Below, piece by piece: positions 34,654-44,789 of a DNA stretch of 64,000 nucleotides. Numbering within the stretch: the stretch's first letter is position 1; each line of letters starts with the position of its first letter. Below the pieces are notes generated by a model. The model had not been told where the DNA came from. It ran no database searches and saw only the letters and a program-made list of their open reading frames with translations. The DNA comes from Cherax quadricarinatus (taxonomy: Eukaryota > Arthropoda > Malacostraca > Decapoda > Parastacidae), in the NCBI RefSeq assembly GCF_038502225.1, contig NC_091355.1, positions 14,186,541-14,250,540 on the forward strand, written 5' to 3'. A program made the translations under genes and the position numbers.

Positions 34654-34725
34654 GCGAAATGTCTACAAATAAAGATACCCAGATGTTACACATGTGTCTA
34701 ATTCCTCATGAGATTACGCTGAATA
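34654..34725 (+). mobile_element. right part of interrupted older copy
   Basis: GCGAAATGTCTACAAATAAAG and ACACATGTGTCTAATTCCTC continue the element cut by the array. Its left part, CTGTATTAATAAAACC, ends at 33326. Confidence 0.75.
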
Positions 34726-34847
34726 TTCATGTCAGTGAGATGCAGCATCGAATAAAGTTTGAAGCCTTTCAGACTTTCTTTCAGTAAAGTATACCAAATA
34801 ATATAAGAAAAATGAATTGTAACATCCACAATAATGATAAATTAAAC

Positions 34848-34918
34848 ATGTACAACACCTGGGTATCTTTATTTGTAGACGTTCTGCTATCATGTGACTT
34901 TACCAATACAAATTCAAG
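34848..34918 (-). ncRNA. hammerhead-like motif, decayed
   Basis: Stem I TTGTA/TACAA (plus-strand 34907-34911 and 34873-34877) and the GUC triplet are kept, but GAAA is now GAAC and stem II is lost. The core reads TTGGTAA. Confidence 0.5.
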
Positions 34919-34965
34919 GATATCAATCTTGTCGATAATGTAGACCATTGATAAACAACATCGAC

Positions 34966-35026
34966 AAGGGAGGGCTGGTCAAGGACTGAGCTGCGGGGGC
35001 GCTGACCCCCGGAACACCCTTCAGAC
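34966..35026 (+). mobile_element. minimal 3' end of family B LINE
   Basis: GGGCTGGTCAAGGACTGAGC, then GCGGGGGCGCTGACCCCCGG and ACACCCTTCAG: only the last residues, stop and hairpin remain. Confidence 0.8.
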
Positions 35027-35039
35027 TGGTAGGTAGACA

Positions 35040-36260
35040 ATACGTAACTCCTTCCAGGAAATACTTAATACGTAGCAAATTAATAAACTTTGAAGATAAT
35101 GAAATTGAAAAATAAATTTAGAGAAGTTTATAAATAAATAAAAAAAAAAGAATACAAAGGACAGAACATATTTAATGTGGTACATAAGGTTGGATTCCAT
35201 TAGCAAGCTTTTCAATATCTATTTCTATGCTAGAAAAAATACAAAATTTAGATATGATGCATATAATAATCACTAAGTCTTGACCGACACTTTGATTTGA
35301 GAAATTTAATTCTTAAAAATTTATATTTTATTTTCACAGATGTTTGTGTTGCCAAATTTTGAGAAAATAAGAGCTGCATTTTTTTAATTTACAAGTAAAT
35401 CAGGAAATCCTGAATGAAAATAAAATAGATAAGTTTCTGTAAACAAATGTTTCAGTGTTCAGTTACTTCCATTTGATGTATTTCAGAAAAGTTTCCTGAA
35501 CGATTCTAATTATCTTCTCGTATTCCAGAACGTCCATTAATTGTTTTTTAATTCACTCTATAAAAGCTTCAGCGTTTCAATGCATGTTGCTACAGATAAT
35601 TTTTTTTTCTGTCAGATGCTAATTCTTTGCAGAAAGGACATGTTCAAAATACGCTTCACCAGGGAGTCAGCTATATTTTATACTTCGTATTTACTGACTA
35701 TCGTGACTGTCACATGTCAAAATGACTGGAAATTAACCTCAGTGTGCAATATGAAGTCTAATGCAGCTTGAGGACTACACAAAATCAAGTTAGTGGCTCC
35801 TGATTTAGTAGGTTTCAATAACTCACTACTCTAGCGATTCCTGATTTTTTGTGGGTTTAAATAACTAAATACTTAAGTGACTCCTGATTTAGTCTGGTGA
35901 CGCGTGTAACTGCGTAGCAAGGCTGTAGTTTCTCCTACTTCTCTTGTGTATCTACTTTTAAGGTGCTCCTCTGTCTCTTTTTAGTTTTTCAGAGCGCTAA
36001 TGGATACGTCTCTGACATCTTCTGTTAGATATCATGTCTCCTTCTTGACTAATAAACTGGTCATTTATTACACTTTCCGTTTAATCTGACTATACATCAG
36101 CTTAAGCTCCGTTTTATCTTTCGTTGCTATATTGTATTTAATTGTCTCTGTTATATTTCTTATCCATGTATAGTCATTCCTTGATCTTCTCAGTTTCTTA
36201 TTTCTGCCTCACTGTGCCACCTTGTAAACTTATGATACTTAATATTCTTAGTTGCAGATA
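35040..36260. other. no recognisable feature
   Basis: AT-rich stretch with no coding or repeat signal that I can name. Confidence 0.45.
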
Positions 36261-36264
36261 AATG

Positions 36265-36482
36265 GTTCAGAGAACCGACAAGTTGATGACTGAGACACTT
36301 GTGCAACACCTAAGTATCTTTATTGTGTAAATGTTTCGCTAACAAGTGGCTTCCTCAGTCCGGTGCAGAGATGAACGGTGGAAGATGAGGAGTAGTTTGA
36401 GGTAACAAGACCCTCACTTGTGGGCAAAACGTTGCCACAGTGAAGATACCCAAGTGTTGCCCAATTGTGTCTCTAATAGTAT
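36265..36482. mobile_element. hammerhead-like element, decayed inverted ends
   Basis: Left end on the minus strand: CTGAGGA core, GCCAC stem, GAAACATT, AATAAAGATAC (36315-36362). The right end, at 36410-36480, keeps TGGGCAAAACGTTGCC and the GTTGCCCAATTGTGTCT tail. Confidence 0.6.
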
Positions 36483-36871
36483 TCTTAGTATTCCTTTCCT
36501 TGCTGGTACAAATCTGACTTCCTGACATATCTTGGGTAACGTCTTCATTATCTCATGTGCTGTTCTTCCTTATCTCTTTCCCATACAACTTCATTTAGAA
36601 GCTCCCATTCCTCTGTAAATTACCTCTTATATTTTTTTCCTTTTCTTTGTTCTCACTCTCTTTTCCATCTCCTCCACTAATAGATAGTCAAAGAGTAAGA
36701 CCAAGTGGTCACCGACTCCAAGAGAGTCTTTATAGTGTTTTTCAAACGTGTATACTTCACGTAGGGAAAAGTCTTGATATGGATGCTGGTAATAATGATG
36801 GTTGTGCAAGAATGGTATATAATACCGACAAGATGAAATTAGGACACAGGTGCAACATCTGGGTATCTTTA

Positions 36872-36910
36872 TTGTAGACGTTTCGCCATCCAGTGGCTTT
36901 ATCAATAAAA
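36872..36910 (-). ncRNA. hammerhead-like motif, left arm
   Basis: Minus strand: core TTGATAA, A, stem II GCCA/TGGC, GAAA, CGUC. Stem I reads TTTTA against TACAA and so has one mismatch, unlike the right arm. Confidence 0.58.
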
Positions 36911-37309
36911 ATTCTAGGACATAACTTGAAGACAGTAGAACTATGTACAGAAGATGAGGTAATCAGTTCCTCAACCTTGGAGTAGGTGCGAAGAGCACCG
37001 TAGTCGTGGAGATTCTGAAGCAGAAGCAAGGAGCCTGGCGCTTATATAGTAACGTCAGGTGTAGCAGACGAGGGCATAGTCACTGGTAGGCGGGATTCAC
37101 CAGTGGAAGTAGGTCCTTCCCAAAGAGATGGGTTAGTTGTAGTAGTAGTTGTCGTAGTCGTGAAGGTTATGTACATGTCCTCAGAATCAAGATTCCATGA
37201 TGTTGCAGTGTCTGACAAGTTGTGCAAGAATGGTATATAATACCGACAAGATGAAATTAGATGTTGCACCTGTGTCCTAATTTCATCTTGTCGGTATTAT
37301 ATACCATTC

Positions 37310-37495
37310 TTGCACAACTTGTCAGACACTGCAACATCATGGAATCTTGATTCTGAGGACATGTACATAACCTTCACGACTACGACAACTACTTCTACAA
37401 CTAACCCATCTCTTTGGGAAGGACTTACTTCCACTGGTGAATCCCGCCTACCAGTGACTATGCCCTCGTCTGCTACACCTGACGTTACTATATAA
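37310..37495 (+). CDS. doubtful short frame in hammerhead-like unit
   Basis: A 61-residue frame, Thr/Ser-rich in the middle, inside the right arm. The minus-strand frame in the 378-bp array (33474-33761) shares LSDTA.SW.L at the DNA and protein level. This may only reflect DNA homology of the units. I list it because it recurs in two subfamilies; function unknown. Confidence 0.15.
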   Translation: MHNLSDTATSWNLDSEDMYITFTTTTTTSTTNPSLWEGLTSTGESRLPVTMPSSATPDVTI

Positions 37496-37497
37496 GC
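37489..37497 (+). promoter_or_regulatory. TATA-like box in hammerhead-like unit
   Basis: TATATAAGC about 143 bases before the core TTGATAA (37632); its mirror is on the minus strand in the left arm near 37040. Confidence 0.45.
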
Positions 37498-37626
37498 GCC
37501 AGGCTCCTTGCTTCTGCTTCAGAATCTCCACGACTACGGTGCTCTTCGCACCTACTCCAAGGTTGAGGGACTGATTACCTCATCTTCTGTACATAGTTCT
37601 ACTGTCTTCAAGTTATGTCCTAGAAT

Positions 37627-37665
37627 TTGTATTGATAAAGCCACTGGATGGCGAAACGTCTACAA
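37627..37665 (+). ncRNA. hammerhead-like motif, best U3-A8 copy
   Basis: Stem I TTGTA (37627-37631) pairs with TACAA (37661-37665). Core TTGATAA (37632-37638) has U3 and A8. Extra A 37639. Stem II GCCA (37640-37643) pairs with TGGC (37649-37652). GAAA 37653-37656; C57 and G58 can form ACGU with a partner molecule; the cleavage triplet is GUC (37658-37660), the canonical one. AATAAAG follows. Confidence 0.65.
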
Positions 37666-37967
37666 TAAAGATACCCAGATGTTGCACCTGTGTCCTAATT
37701 TCTTAATGATGGTTGAGATTTTTGTTGGGGTGATATTGATATTGGTAGTAAGTAGTTGTGGTGGTGGCTAGGTTATTGGTAGAAGCGGTCGTAATGTTGT
37801 TGGTAGTAGTGTTGGTTTAATAGTGTGTTGGTGGTAGCAGTGGTTGTGTTGGTGGTAGTAATATGGGTGATTATGAGTGAAAAGAGCTGGTTTTGATTAG
37901 TACCTGAGGCACTGAAGCAAATTCTCGGGTAGCTTTGTGAAAAGGTTGTACAAATTCGTGGGTGGGA

Positions 37968-38048
37968 ATGGATGGCTTTGATAAGGACCTGCCTTGTTTG
38001 GGCAAGTAGGCCTACTGCGGCGTTCTTCCATTCTTATGCTCTTATAGA
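37968..38048 (+). mobile_element. 3' end of family D LINE
   Basis: GGCTTTGATAAGGACCTGCC, GGGCAAGTAGGCCTACTGC and CATTCTTATGCTCTTAT; same terminus as 10568 and 32520. Confidence 0.75.
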
Positions 38049-38104
38049 ATTAGTGGTAATTGGTATTGCAGGTAATGTTGGCAATAAAGAATTGTTGGTA
38101 ATAA

Positions 38105-39085
38105 TTTTAACAGATTTTGGTGGGAATGTTGGTAATTGTCGTTGTAGCGCTAATGACAGTATTGGTGGCAGTGTAGGTAACTGTTGTTGTAGCACTAATG
38201 ACAGTGTTGGTAACTGTTATAGTAGCACTAATGACAGTGTTGGTGGTAGTGTAGGTAACTGTTATAGTAGCACTAATGACAGTGTTGGTGGTAGTGTAGG
38301 TAACTGTTATAGTAGCGCTAATGACAGTGTTGGTGGTAGTGTAGGTAACTGTTATAGTAGCGCTAATGACAGTGTTGGTGGTAGTGTAGGTAACTGTTGT
38401 TGTAGCACTAATTACAGTGTTGGTGGCAGTGTTGGTAACTGTTGTTGTAGCACTAATGACAGTGTTGGTAACTGTTGTTGTAGCACTAATGACAGTGTTG
38501 GTGGCAGTGTTGGTAACTGTTGTTGTAGCACTAATGACAGTGTTGGTGGTAGTGTAGGTAACTGTTGTTGTAGCACTAATGACAGTGTTGGTGGTAGTGT
38601 AGGTAACTGTTGTTGTAGCACTAATGACAGTGTTGGTGGTAGTGTTGGTAACTGTTGTTGTAGCACTAATGACAGTGTTGGTGGTAGTGTAGGTAACTGT
38701 TATAGTAGCGCTAATGACAGTGTTGGTGGTAGTGTAGGTAACTGTTATAGTAGCGCTAATGACAGTGTTGGTGGTAGTGTAGGTAACTGTTATAGTAGCG
38801 CTAATGACAGTGTTGGTGGGAGTGTTGGTAACTGTTGTTGTAGCACTAATGACAGTGTTGGTGGTAGTGTAGGTAACTGTTGTTGTAGCACTAATGACAG
38901 TGTTGGTGGCAGTGTTGGTAACTGTTGTTGTAGCACTTATGACAGTGTTGGTGGCAGTGTTGGTAACTGTTGTTGTAGCACTAATGACAGTGTTGGTGGT
39001 AGTGTTGGTAACTGTTGTTGTAGCACTAACGACTGTGTTGGTGGCAGTGTTGGTAATTGCCATTGCAGCACTAGTGACGGTGTTA
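38105..39085. repeat. 45-bp minisatellite, about 21 units
   Basis: Unit on the theme GGTAACTGTTGTTGTAGCAC + TAATGACAGTGTTGGTGG. The period is 45, so both strands stay open (410 residues forward, 333 reverse). Two unit types, TGTTGTTGTAGCAC and TGTTATAGTAGCGC, occur in blocks, which suggests segmental duplication. Two units are short by 15 bases (near 38205 and 38465). Not a gene in my view. Confidence 0.95.
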
Positions 39086-39104
39086 TAGATAAAAGGACAC
39101 AAGC

Positions 39105-39175
39105 GCAACTAACGTGGCACTTTACTGTGGCAACGTTTCACTCTCCAGGAGCTTTGTCAAGCCGACAAAGCTTGA
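39105..39175 (-). ncRNA. hammerhead-like motif, subfamily G
   Basis: Minus strand: stem I GGC pairs with GCC (plus 39129-39131), core TTGACAA (U3-A8), A, stem II GCTC/GAGT with one wobble, then GAAACGTT. Confidence 0.55.
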
Positions 39176-39429
39176 GTAGGATTTCGCTAACCACTGGCTG
39201 GTGAAACCTTCCTGGGAGGGTCTCGTTCGCTTAACACTTTCTGAATCTTTTCTGTGCATGTCTATTCTGTTTTCCACCCCCCACCCATTTGAATGCTCAT
39301 TTCTCGAGCGTCTGGTCTTCTGAATGTTTTCTTCCATCATACAAGGTTTTTCTTCGTTACTGAGAAGACAATCATCGGGTATTTTTTTTAAGTTAACTAC
39401 TGATTTAAAACTTCCATCCATTTTGAACT

Positions 39430-39710
39430 CTAATTCTGATTTCTGTGATTTTTGCAGTACCCTGATTTCTGTGATTTTTGCAGTACCCTGATTTCTGTGA
39501 ATTCTGTATTAATCCTGATTTCTGTGAATTCTGTATTAATCCTGCTATCTATATTAATCCATTTGTATTAATCCTGATTTCTGTATTACTCCTGATTTCT
39601 GCATTAATTCTGAATTTTGCATTAATCCTGATTTCTGCATTAATCCTGATTTCTGTGATTTCTGTATTATTCCTGATTCTTGTGATTTCTGTATAAATCC
39701 TGATTTCCCA
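39430..39710. repeat. degenerate CCTGATTTCTGTATTAAT repeat
   Basis: About twelve units of 18-30 bases on this theme. Confidence 0.85.
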
Positions 39711-39884
39711 GCGGTCACACAGTGATGTACTAATTGCTCCCATTATTTACATCTCAGAAGCAGCCTATTACAAGATATTTTTATGAGTGGAATAACTGTA
39801 AAGACTCACTAACAATGGAGGGGATTTGAACCAATCCCACTATAGAGGCCATCACCATTTTTGACTTTGGTAATCATGATAGAA

Positions 39885-40025
39885 TTACCGACAAAATGTT
39901 AAGTAAATATACAAAGAAGCAACTAATGTTTGTAACGGCTTGACAAAGCTCCTGGAGAGCGAAACGTTGCCACAATAAAATATCACATTAGTCACATCTG
40001 TGTCCATTTACCTAACATTTTTGGT
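39885..40025 (+). mobile_element. hammerhead-like element, subfamily G
   Basis: Bounded by ACCGACAAAATGTTAAGTAA on the left and TTTACCTAACATTTTT on the right, inverted relics of the same terminus. Contains the motif at 39937-39971. Confidence 0.7.
39937..39971 (+). ncRNA. hammerhead-like motif, subfamily G
   Basis: Stem I GGC (39937-39939) pairs with GCC (39969-39971). Core TTGACAA (39940-39946). Extra A. Stem II GCTC/GAGC (39948-39951, 39957-39960), loop CTGGA. GAAA, CGUU, then the AATAAAATAT downstream segment. Confidence 0.62.
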
Positions 40026-40029
40026 CTTC

Positions 40030-41098
40030 TCTGCGTGGCAGGCGTACACTAGCTTGATGATCTCTTGCAATAATATAATTATATTTAAATTGCCAGTTAA
40101 TTTCATATAACAAGTGTTTTGAATTCAAAGAGAAAACTGCCCAGTTTTGTATTCTTAAAGCTTGGCATCGCTTCTGCTCGAAGTGATGCCAAACTTTAAG
40201 TAAAAAAAAAAAAAGATCCATTCGTAACTATTTTTCCAAAAAATCTATTTGTGACTATTTTTCCCATATCTATAAAGTCACGTTGAGAAAGATATACACT
40301 CAGCCTTATTTAAAATTCTCCTAACACTAAAACAGTTAAGAAGCACAAACTTCGGAGGGCCAAGAGCTAACCTTTACGGTGAACGTCATGCACAACTCTC
40401 TGAACGTCTTCTGGGTAATCAGTATTCTTGACTAACCGGGTGACTGAGCTGGTTGGAGGCGCGAGTCTTGGCAAGTTAGTCAGGCTTGGCTGCTCACGTT
40501 GTCTATGTCCGTGATAACAACTGACCCAGGCGGAAGATAAGCGCTATGGACGCTTGGAAGAGGAACAGAGAGGAAGAGGAAGAGGAGGAGGAGGAGGAGG
40601 AGGAGGAGGAAGAAGAAGAAGAAAGTGTAGCAAGAGTTACAGGAACAAGAGAATGAGTAGAAGACATGGAAGCAGAAGAAACAACAGTATGATATGGAAT
40701 AATTGCAGATGGCGTACATAGAGATCACAGAGGTTATCTGCTGAGAATTATTAAGCTACGGTACAACAATTACTGCTTCTTTCTTTCTAAACTAGTGAAA
40801 TCACGATAAACTTCCACTTTCTCTGGCCACATTGTCGACATATGAAAAAATGGACGAAGAAACTTAATCTCGTACCGAGAACCGAACACAGCTTAATGAA
40901 GAGATGGATGAAGAATTAAGACTTAGATTATACTGATGCAGCAGAAACACCGGCAGAAGCACCGGCGGCCACCACTACCAACCAGCCTAACAATAAACAT
41001 TATTTTGGCGTTTTTTTTTTTTGTACTCGGTATGAGCAACCTATGAAATTTACCATTCTGTTAGCTCCAAGGATTTTCTCTTAACTAACGAATTCCCA
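40030..41098. other. no gene; GAGGAA-rich patch
   Basis: A purine stretch of GAG/GAA triplets lies at about 40560-40625. No other recognised feature. Confidence 0.45.
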
Positions 41099-41100
41099 AA

Positions 41101-41102
<2 letters not shown>

Positions 41103-41187
<85 letters not shown>
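41103..41187. repeat. TA microsatellite
   Basis: Pure TA run of about 85 bases. Confidence 0.97.
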
Positions 41188-41190
<3 letters not shown>

Positions 41191-41384
41191 CACAGTTGTA
41201 GACATAGTGGCTTACAGCTCTCTTCAGTGGATTTTTTTTTAACATTTCCGTCCAAGCGGCAAGTTAATCACTTCTCTGAATACTTTTAGGGCCGACTGTA
41301 TACAGCTGCGGTGCCGTAACGCGGAATCTACGAGGGGATCTCAAGCACACACCTTCAACATATTAGAGATATGTAGATGAATGG

Positions 41385-41670
41385 TTCAGAGAACCGACAT
41401 GTTGATAAATTAGACACATGTGCAACTCTTGGGTATCTTTATTGAGGAAACTTCAACATTGAACAAATGTTACACGACCTATGACTGCTGCACCTCTCCT
41501 GCCAACGGTTTATAAGCTCCTTCTCAGCACGTATGCCGTATTCTATTCAAGATTGATGGACTGACCACATCGACTCAAGGTTGAGGGACTGATTACCTCA
41601 TTCGCCACTGTGTGGCGAAACGTTTCCTCAATAAAGATACCCAAGAGTTGCACATGTGTCTAATTTATCA
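41385..41670. mobile_element. element with inverted hammerhead-like ends
   Basis: Terminal inverted repeats of about 55 bases: ACATGTGCAACTCTTGGGTA...TTTATTGAGG on the left and its reverse complement at 41623-41665. The left end has lost the motif itself. The right end keeps GCCAC/GTGGC, GAAACGTTTCC, but its core strand is deleted (CTCATTC directly before stem II). A TTTATAAG box lies near 41511. Confidence 0.75.
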
Positions 41671-41999
41671 TCATATTAGAGATAGACACTTTTTTTTCTT
41701 GAAATGCAAAGTGATATTACAAGAAAGATTTACATTTATATGAAGGTCCATGGCAGTTATTCACAGAGGTAGATGTCTTATTTGCGAAATTAATTAATAT
41801 AGGTTTAAACTTATCACAGTTAACTCTGGCCAGCAACCTGACAAGTTCTGGAACGACGCAGTATATTACGATAAGTCATTAAAGCATACACAGCTGAGGG
41901 CAGCTCTAGCGTGATCTCCATCTCTCAGGACGTGAACTTACCCTCCACCTCTCTCCCATTCATTGACCTCATAAGTGCACAAAAAAACCCATACATAGG

Positions 42000-42052
42000 A
42001 GAGAAGCTATGATGACGTTTCGGCCTGACATGGACCATTTACCTCATAAATA
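42000..42052 (-). other. GGTCC-type stem-loop relative
   Basis: Minus strand: GGTAAATGGTCC, a short loop, GGCC, GAAACGTCATC. The same layout as 52985-53030 with a decayed stem. Confidence 0.35.
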
Positions 42053-43356
42053 CTTTATGAATAACCTAGTCTTTTCACGCTTGAGGTGACTTGACAAATA
42101 TCGTGTCATTTCTTTTCGCAATGAATATTTAATGTTAACTGATATTTTATATCATGTTCCCCAACTTTGACCATGTTAATAACTGGACGAGAGTTTGGTT
42201 CTGTCTCAGCTTACAAAGGCATTAAATCAACGAGCCCCTCCCTGCCCCACACATCGTCTCGACTTTCACCCAGACACTGTAAATGAACGACATCTATCAG
42301 CTATTAACAGTAAGTTCACTTTTACGGTCATAGTCGGATTGTGCCTCTGTGTTCCCTGACCCACTAATACCTATAACACCCTGGGATACACTCACACACC
42401 CTGGGGGTACTTTCACACGTGGGTACCAATAACACTTCTACAGTTTCCAGGAACCCAGAGGAATGTACTGACTTGTGGGTGGCAGTATCACAGAGAAATA
42501 AACTGACCCTCAACTTCACAACAACATTGCCGATATTCAACCTGAGGACCAAGGATGGAATTCCAATATGTAAATGAAGCCAGTGAACTTTGTCCCGCGC
42601 CGAGTAAATTCCACCACAAGCAATCGTACGTTTGGACGTAACTAGATTCTTGGCTTATTTAGAAACCTGCCTTTATTTTTACTGGAATTTCCACGAATCG
42701 ATACAAGAGGAGGGCGTTTTTTTGTGTGTCCGAACTCAGGTATAGTCGTGCCTACCTGCCGCTGCGATGGTGTGGCTTTAAATGTTGCAAATGCTTTCGT
42801 TTTTCCACCCTTTCCTTTCCCCTGTTTTATCGCTTTTATTTCCTAATTTAGTGTCTGTCTTTTTTTTTTCCTCATTCTATTTCTGTTTTTTTCTCTCACT
42901 TTTGTTACTCTCACCTTTGTTACTGGGTTTGCGTTTTATCTTTTCTCACCTATTCTTTCTAGGCGATTTTTTTCTTCTAAAAAATCAGAAAAATCAAATT
43001 TCTACCCCCACCAAGAGCAACTATTCCCCCGTCGACAAGTTGATAGCACTAGCAAATGTCGTCTCCTTTAATATTTATATTTTTCCGGAAAAACTAGCAT
43101 AAATAAAAGGGTAGTTATTAACAGGGACTCTCCCGAGTTAAAGTTAGCTTTTACCATGATTGAGAGACGCGTGAAGCCGACACAATGCTTGAAATAATGA
43201 TGAAAAAAAGGCAAAACAAAACTATATTATGATAATGTTTCACCTAAAAAACAGCATTTTTTATGCCAGTCAATACAAAATGATAATAAAAATATTTATA
43301 TCAGTTGGTACAGTAATACCATCTCTCTTTACTCCATATAAAGCCTAGGTAATGCT
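42053..43356. other. no recognisable feature
   Basis: No repeat family or exon recognised. Around 42785-43000 the plus strand is T-rich, giving a Phe/Leu/Ser-rich frame (42782-43102) without domain. Confidence 0.4.
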
Positions 43357-43447
43357 GGAGGGAGGGAGGGAGGGAGGGAGGGAGGGAGTGAGAGAGGGAG
43401 AGATGGAGGGAGGGGGAGAGAGAAACACGGAGAGAGGGAGGGGGAAG
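43357..43447. repeat. GGGA microsatellite
   Basis: GGGA units turn into GAGA/GGGA mixtures to the right. Confidence 0.93.
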
Positions 43448-43494
43448 GGCTATTTATGCTACATTTCCTCTATTATTTGTACAAGGTAATACAA

Positions 43495-43592
43495 ATAGGT
43501 GACGCGTCTGTCTGGCGCTCAGCAGACGGGGGATCGAGCCTCCACAAAGTCTTGCGCTAAATGACCCACATGGGTTTAGCGCTTAACACGAA
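43495..43592 (+). repeat. tRNA-like SINE fragment
   Basis: GTCTGGCGCTCAGCAGACG and GGGGATCGAGCCTCC (B-box-like) followed by GCGCTAAATGACCCACATGG and a GTTTAGCGC that pairs with GCGCTAAA. Probably SINE-derived. Confidence 0.45.
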
Positions 43593-44589
43593 TTCTTTAC
43601 AGTTCTTCTATAAGAAGAATTGTAAATAATTAAGCCATTCTGGAGAGAAAATACACTGATACATCATTTCGCTACAGTGTTGTGATCGTGTCAGTGGGAG
43701 GTGAAGACTGGTTTTGGTAGGGAGAAAAATTATGTATAAAAAAGTATCAAGAGATATGCCCGTGAAGACCGACTCTAAATCAAGATCTAAATCCATGATT
43801 ATTTTATGAGACATCAGCCTTTAAAGATCTAAGCTATTCAGAAGAAGTATTTCTGGGAAAATAATACCCCCCTCCCTACAAATTTTGAAATTTAATTGGC
43901 AAACTCGCACCAGAATATTAGAAGAATAATCTAAACCTTCTCTTAAAGAGGATACATGTCTCTTAAAAATTTGACACTTGTCATTAAAGGCATTTTAATG
44001 TTATCGCGCAAGAACCGCCGCGCTACTTGTAGGTATAAAATTTGCAAATTGAAAGCAAGACAGCCAAATATGTACGTAGGTATTGTAGTTCAATACCATC
44101 AAAATACCCGGAATTTGTTGCTTAACATAATGTTGAGGCCCACAAGGTGAAGGCTAACTGTTAAACAATGCAAATAAATAACGGGATTCATTGACGCATT
44201 TAAGACAGCAAAGGGAGTGCGTAACCCATGAAGTCGGAGGGAGACTACTGAAGTGTATCTCTCACTGCATATATAGACAAGTGTATTTAAGAGTGTATAT
44301 ACATGTACATTGAAATGAATGTATATCTCAATTAATATCGTTATAAACTCTTGCCTCCATGACGTTTCATTAGCAGATACATCTTCAGCCTTACAAACTA
44401 ACTAGTTTACCAGTCACGAACCGTCTGCTTAGATGAACGAAGGATGGGGGGGGGACGGATGGTTGGTGGCTGGACGTATCAGTCAAGCAGGTTACGTGAA
44501 GCAGAGAGAGCATCAAGTCTTTAGGCACAAATGTCAAGAAAAAGAATTTACCCAAATTCAACAAGAGTGGAAGAGGCGCTGAATGTCAT

Positions 44590-44785
44590 CTCTTATGGTA
44601 AGAGGAGAGGGAAGGAGAAGAGGCGGAATTGTGTGGCGGGGCCGTTGGTAAGGCGTATCGTTTTAGATTGGATTTTATCGAGGAGGGATAAGAGGATTGG
44701 GGACGCGTCTTCCCAAAAGTGGGAGCAGTAATCCAGGTGAGGTGGAGCGTAGCTCTCTGGTGCGGCGAGAGCAATCAGTAGCAAG
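44590..44785 (-). pseudogene. LINE polymerase fragment
   Basis: Minus-strand frame includes PHLDYCSHFWEDASPILLSL, then LDKIQSKTIRLTNGPA. This matches the thumb signature P.LEYCS..W......L.LLD.IQ.R..RL. of a LINE polymerase. Short, ends lost; family not assigned. Confidence 0.65.
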
Positions 44786-44789
44786 AGAG

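Larger units (their letters stand above)
36835..37702. mobile_element. inverted repeat with 426-bp arms, hammerhead-like unit
   Basis: Arms 36835-37260 and 37277-37702 are near-identical reverse complements separated by 16 bases. Each arm is one complete element unit. The arms differ by only a few bases that I could spot, for example GTAGTAGTAG against CTACTTCTAC near the middle. The segment AATGGTATATAATACCGACA occurs both before the left arm (36810) and at its inner end (37231), consistent with a head-to-tail junction before the inversion. Confidence 0.9.

Noticed and set aside
37972..39204. 410-residue open frame with 15-residue repeats, possible secreted repetitive protein
   Set aside because: It is a 45-bp minisatellite read through; the opposite strand is equally open, it starts inside a LINE tail, and there is no signal peptide or unique domain.
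44350..44400. GACGTTTCATTAGCAG as a hammerhead-like copy
   Set aside because: Lacks stem II and the GAAAC context; resemblance is limited to a few bases.
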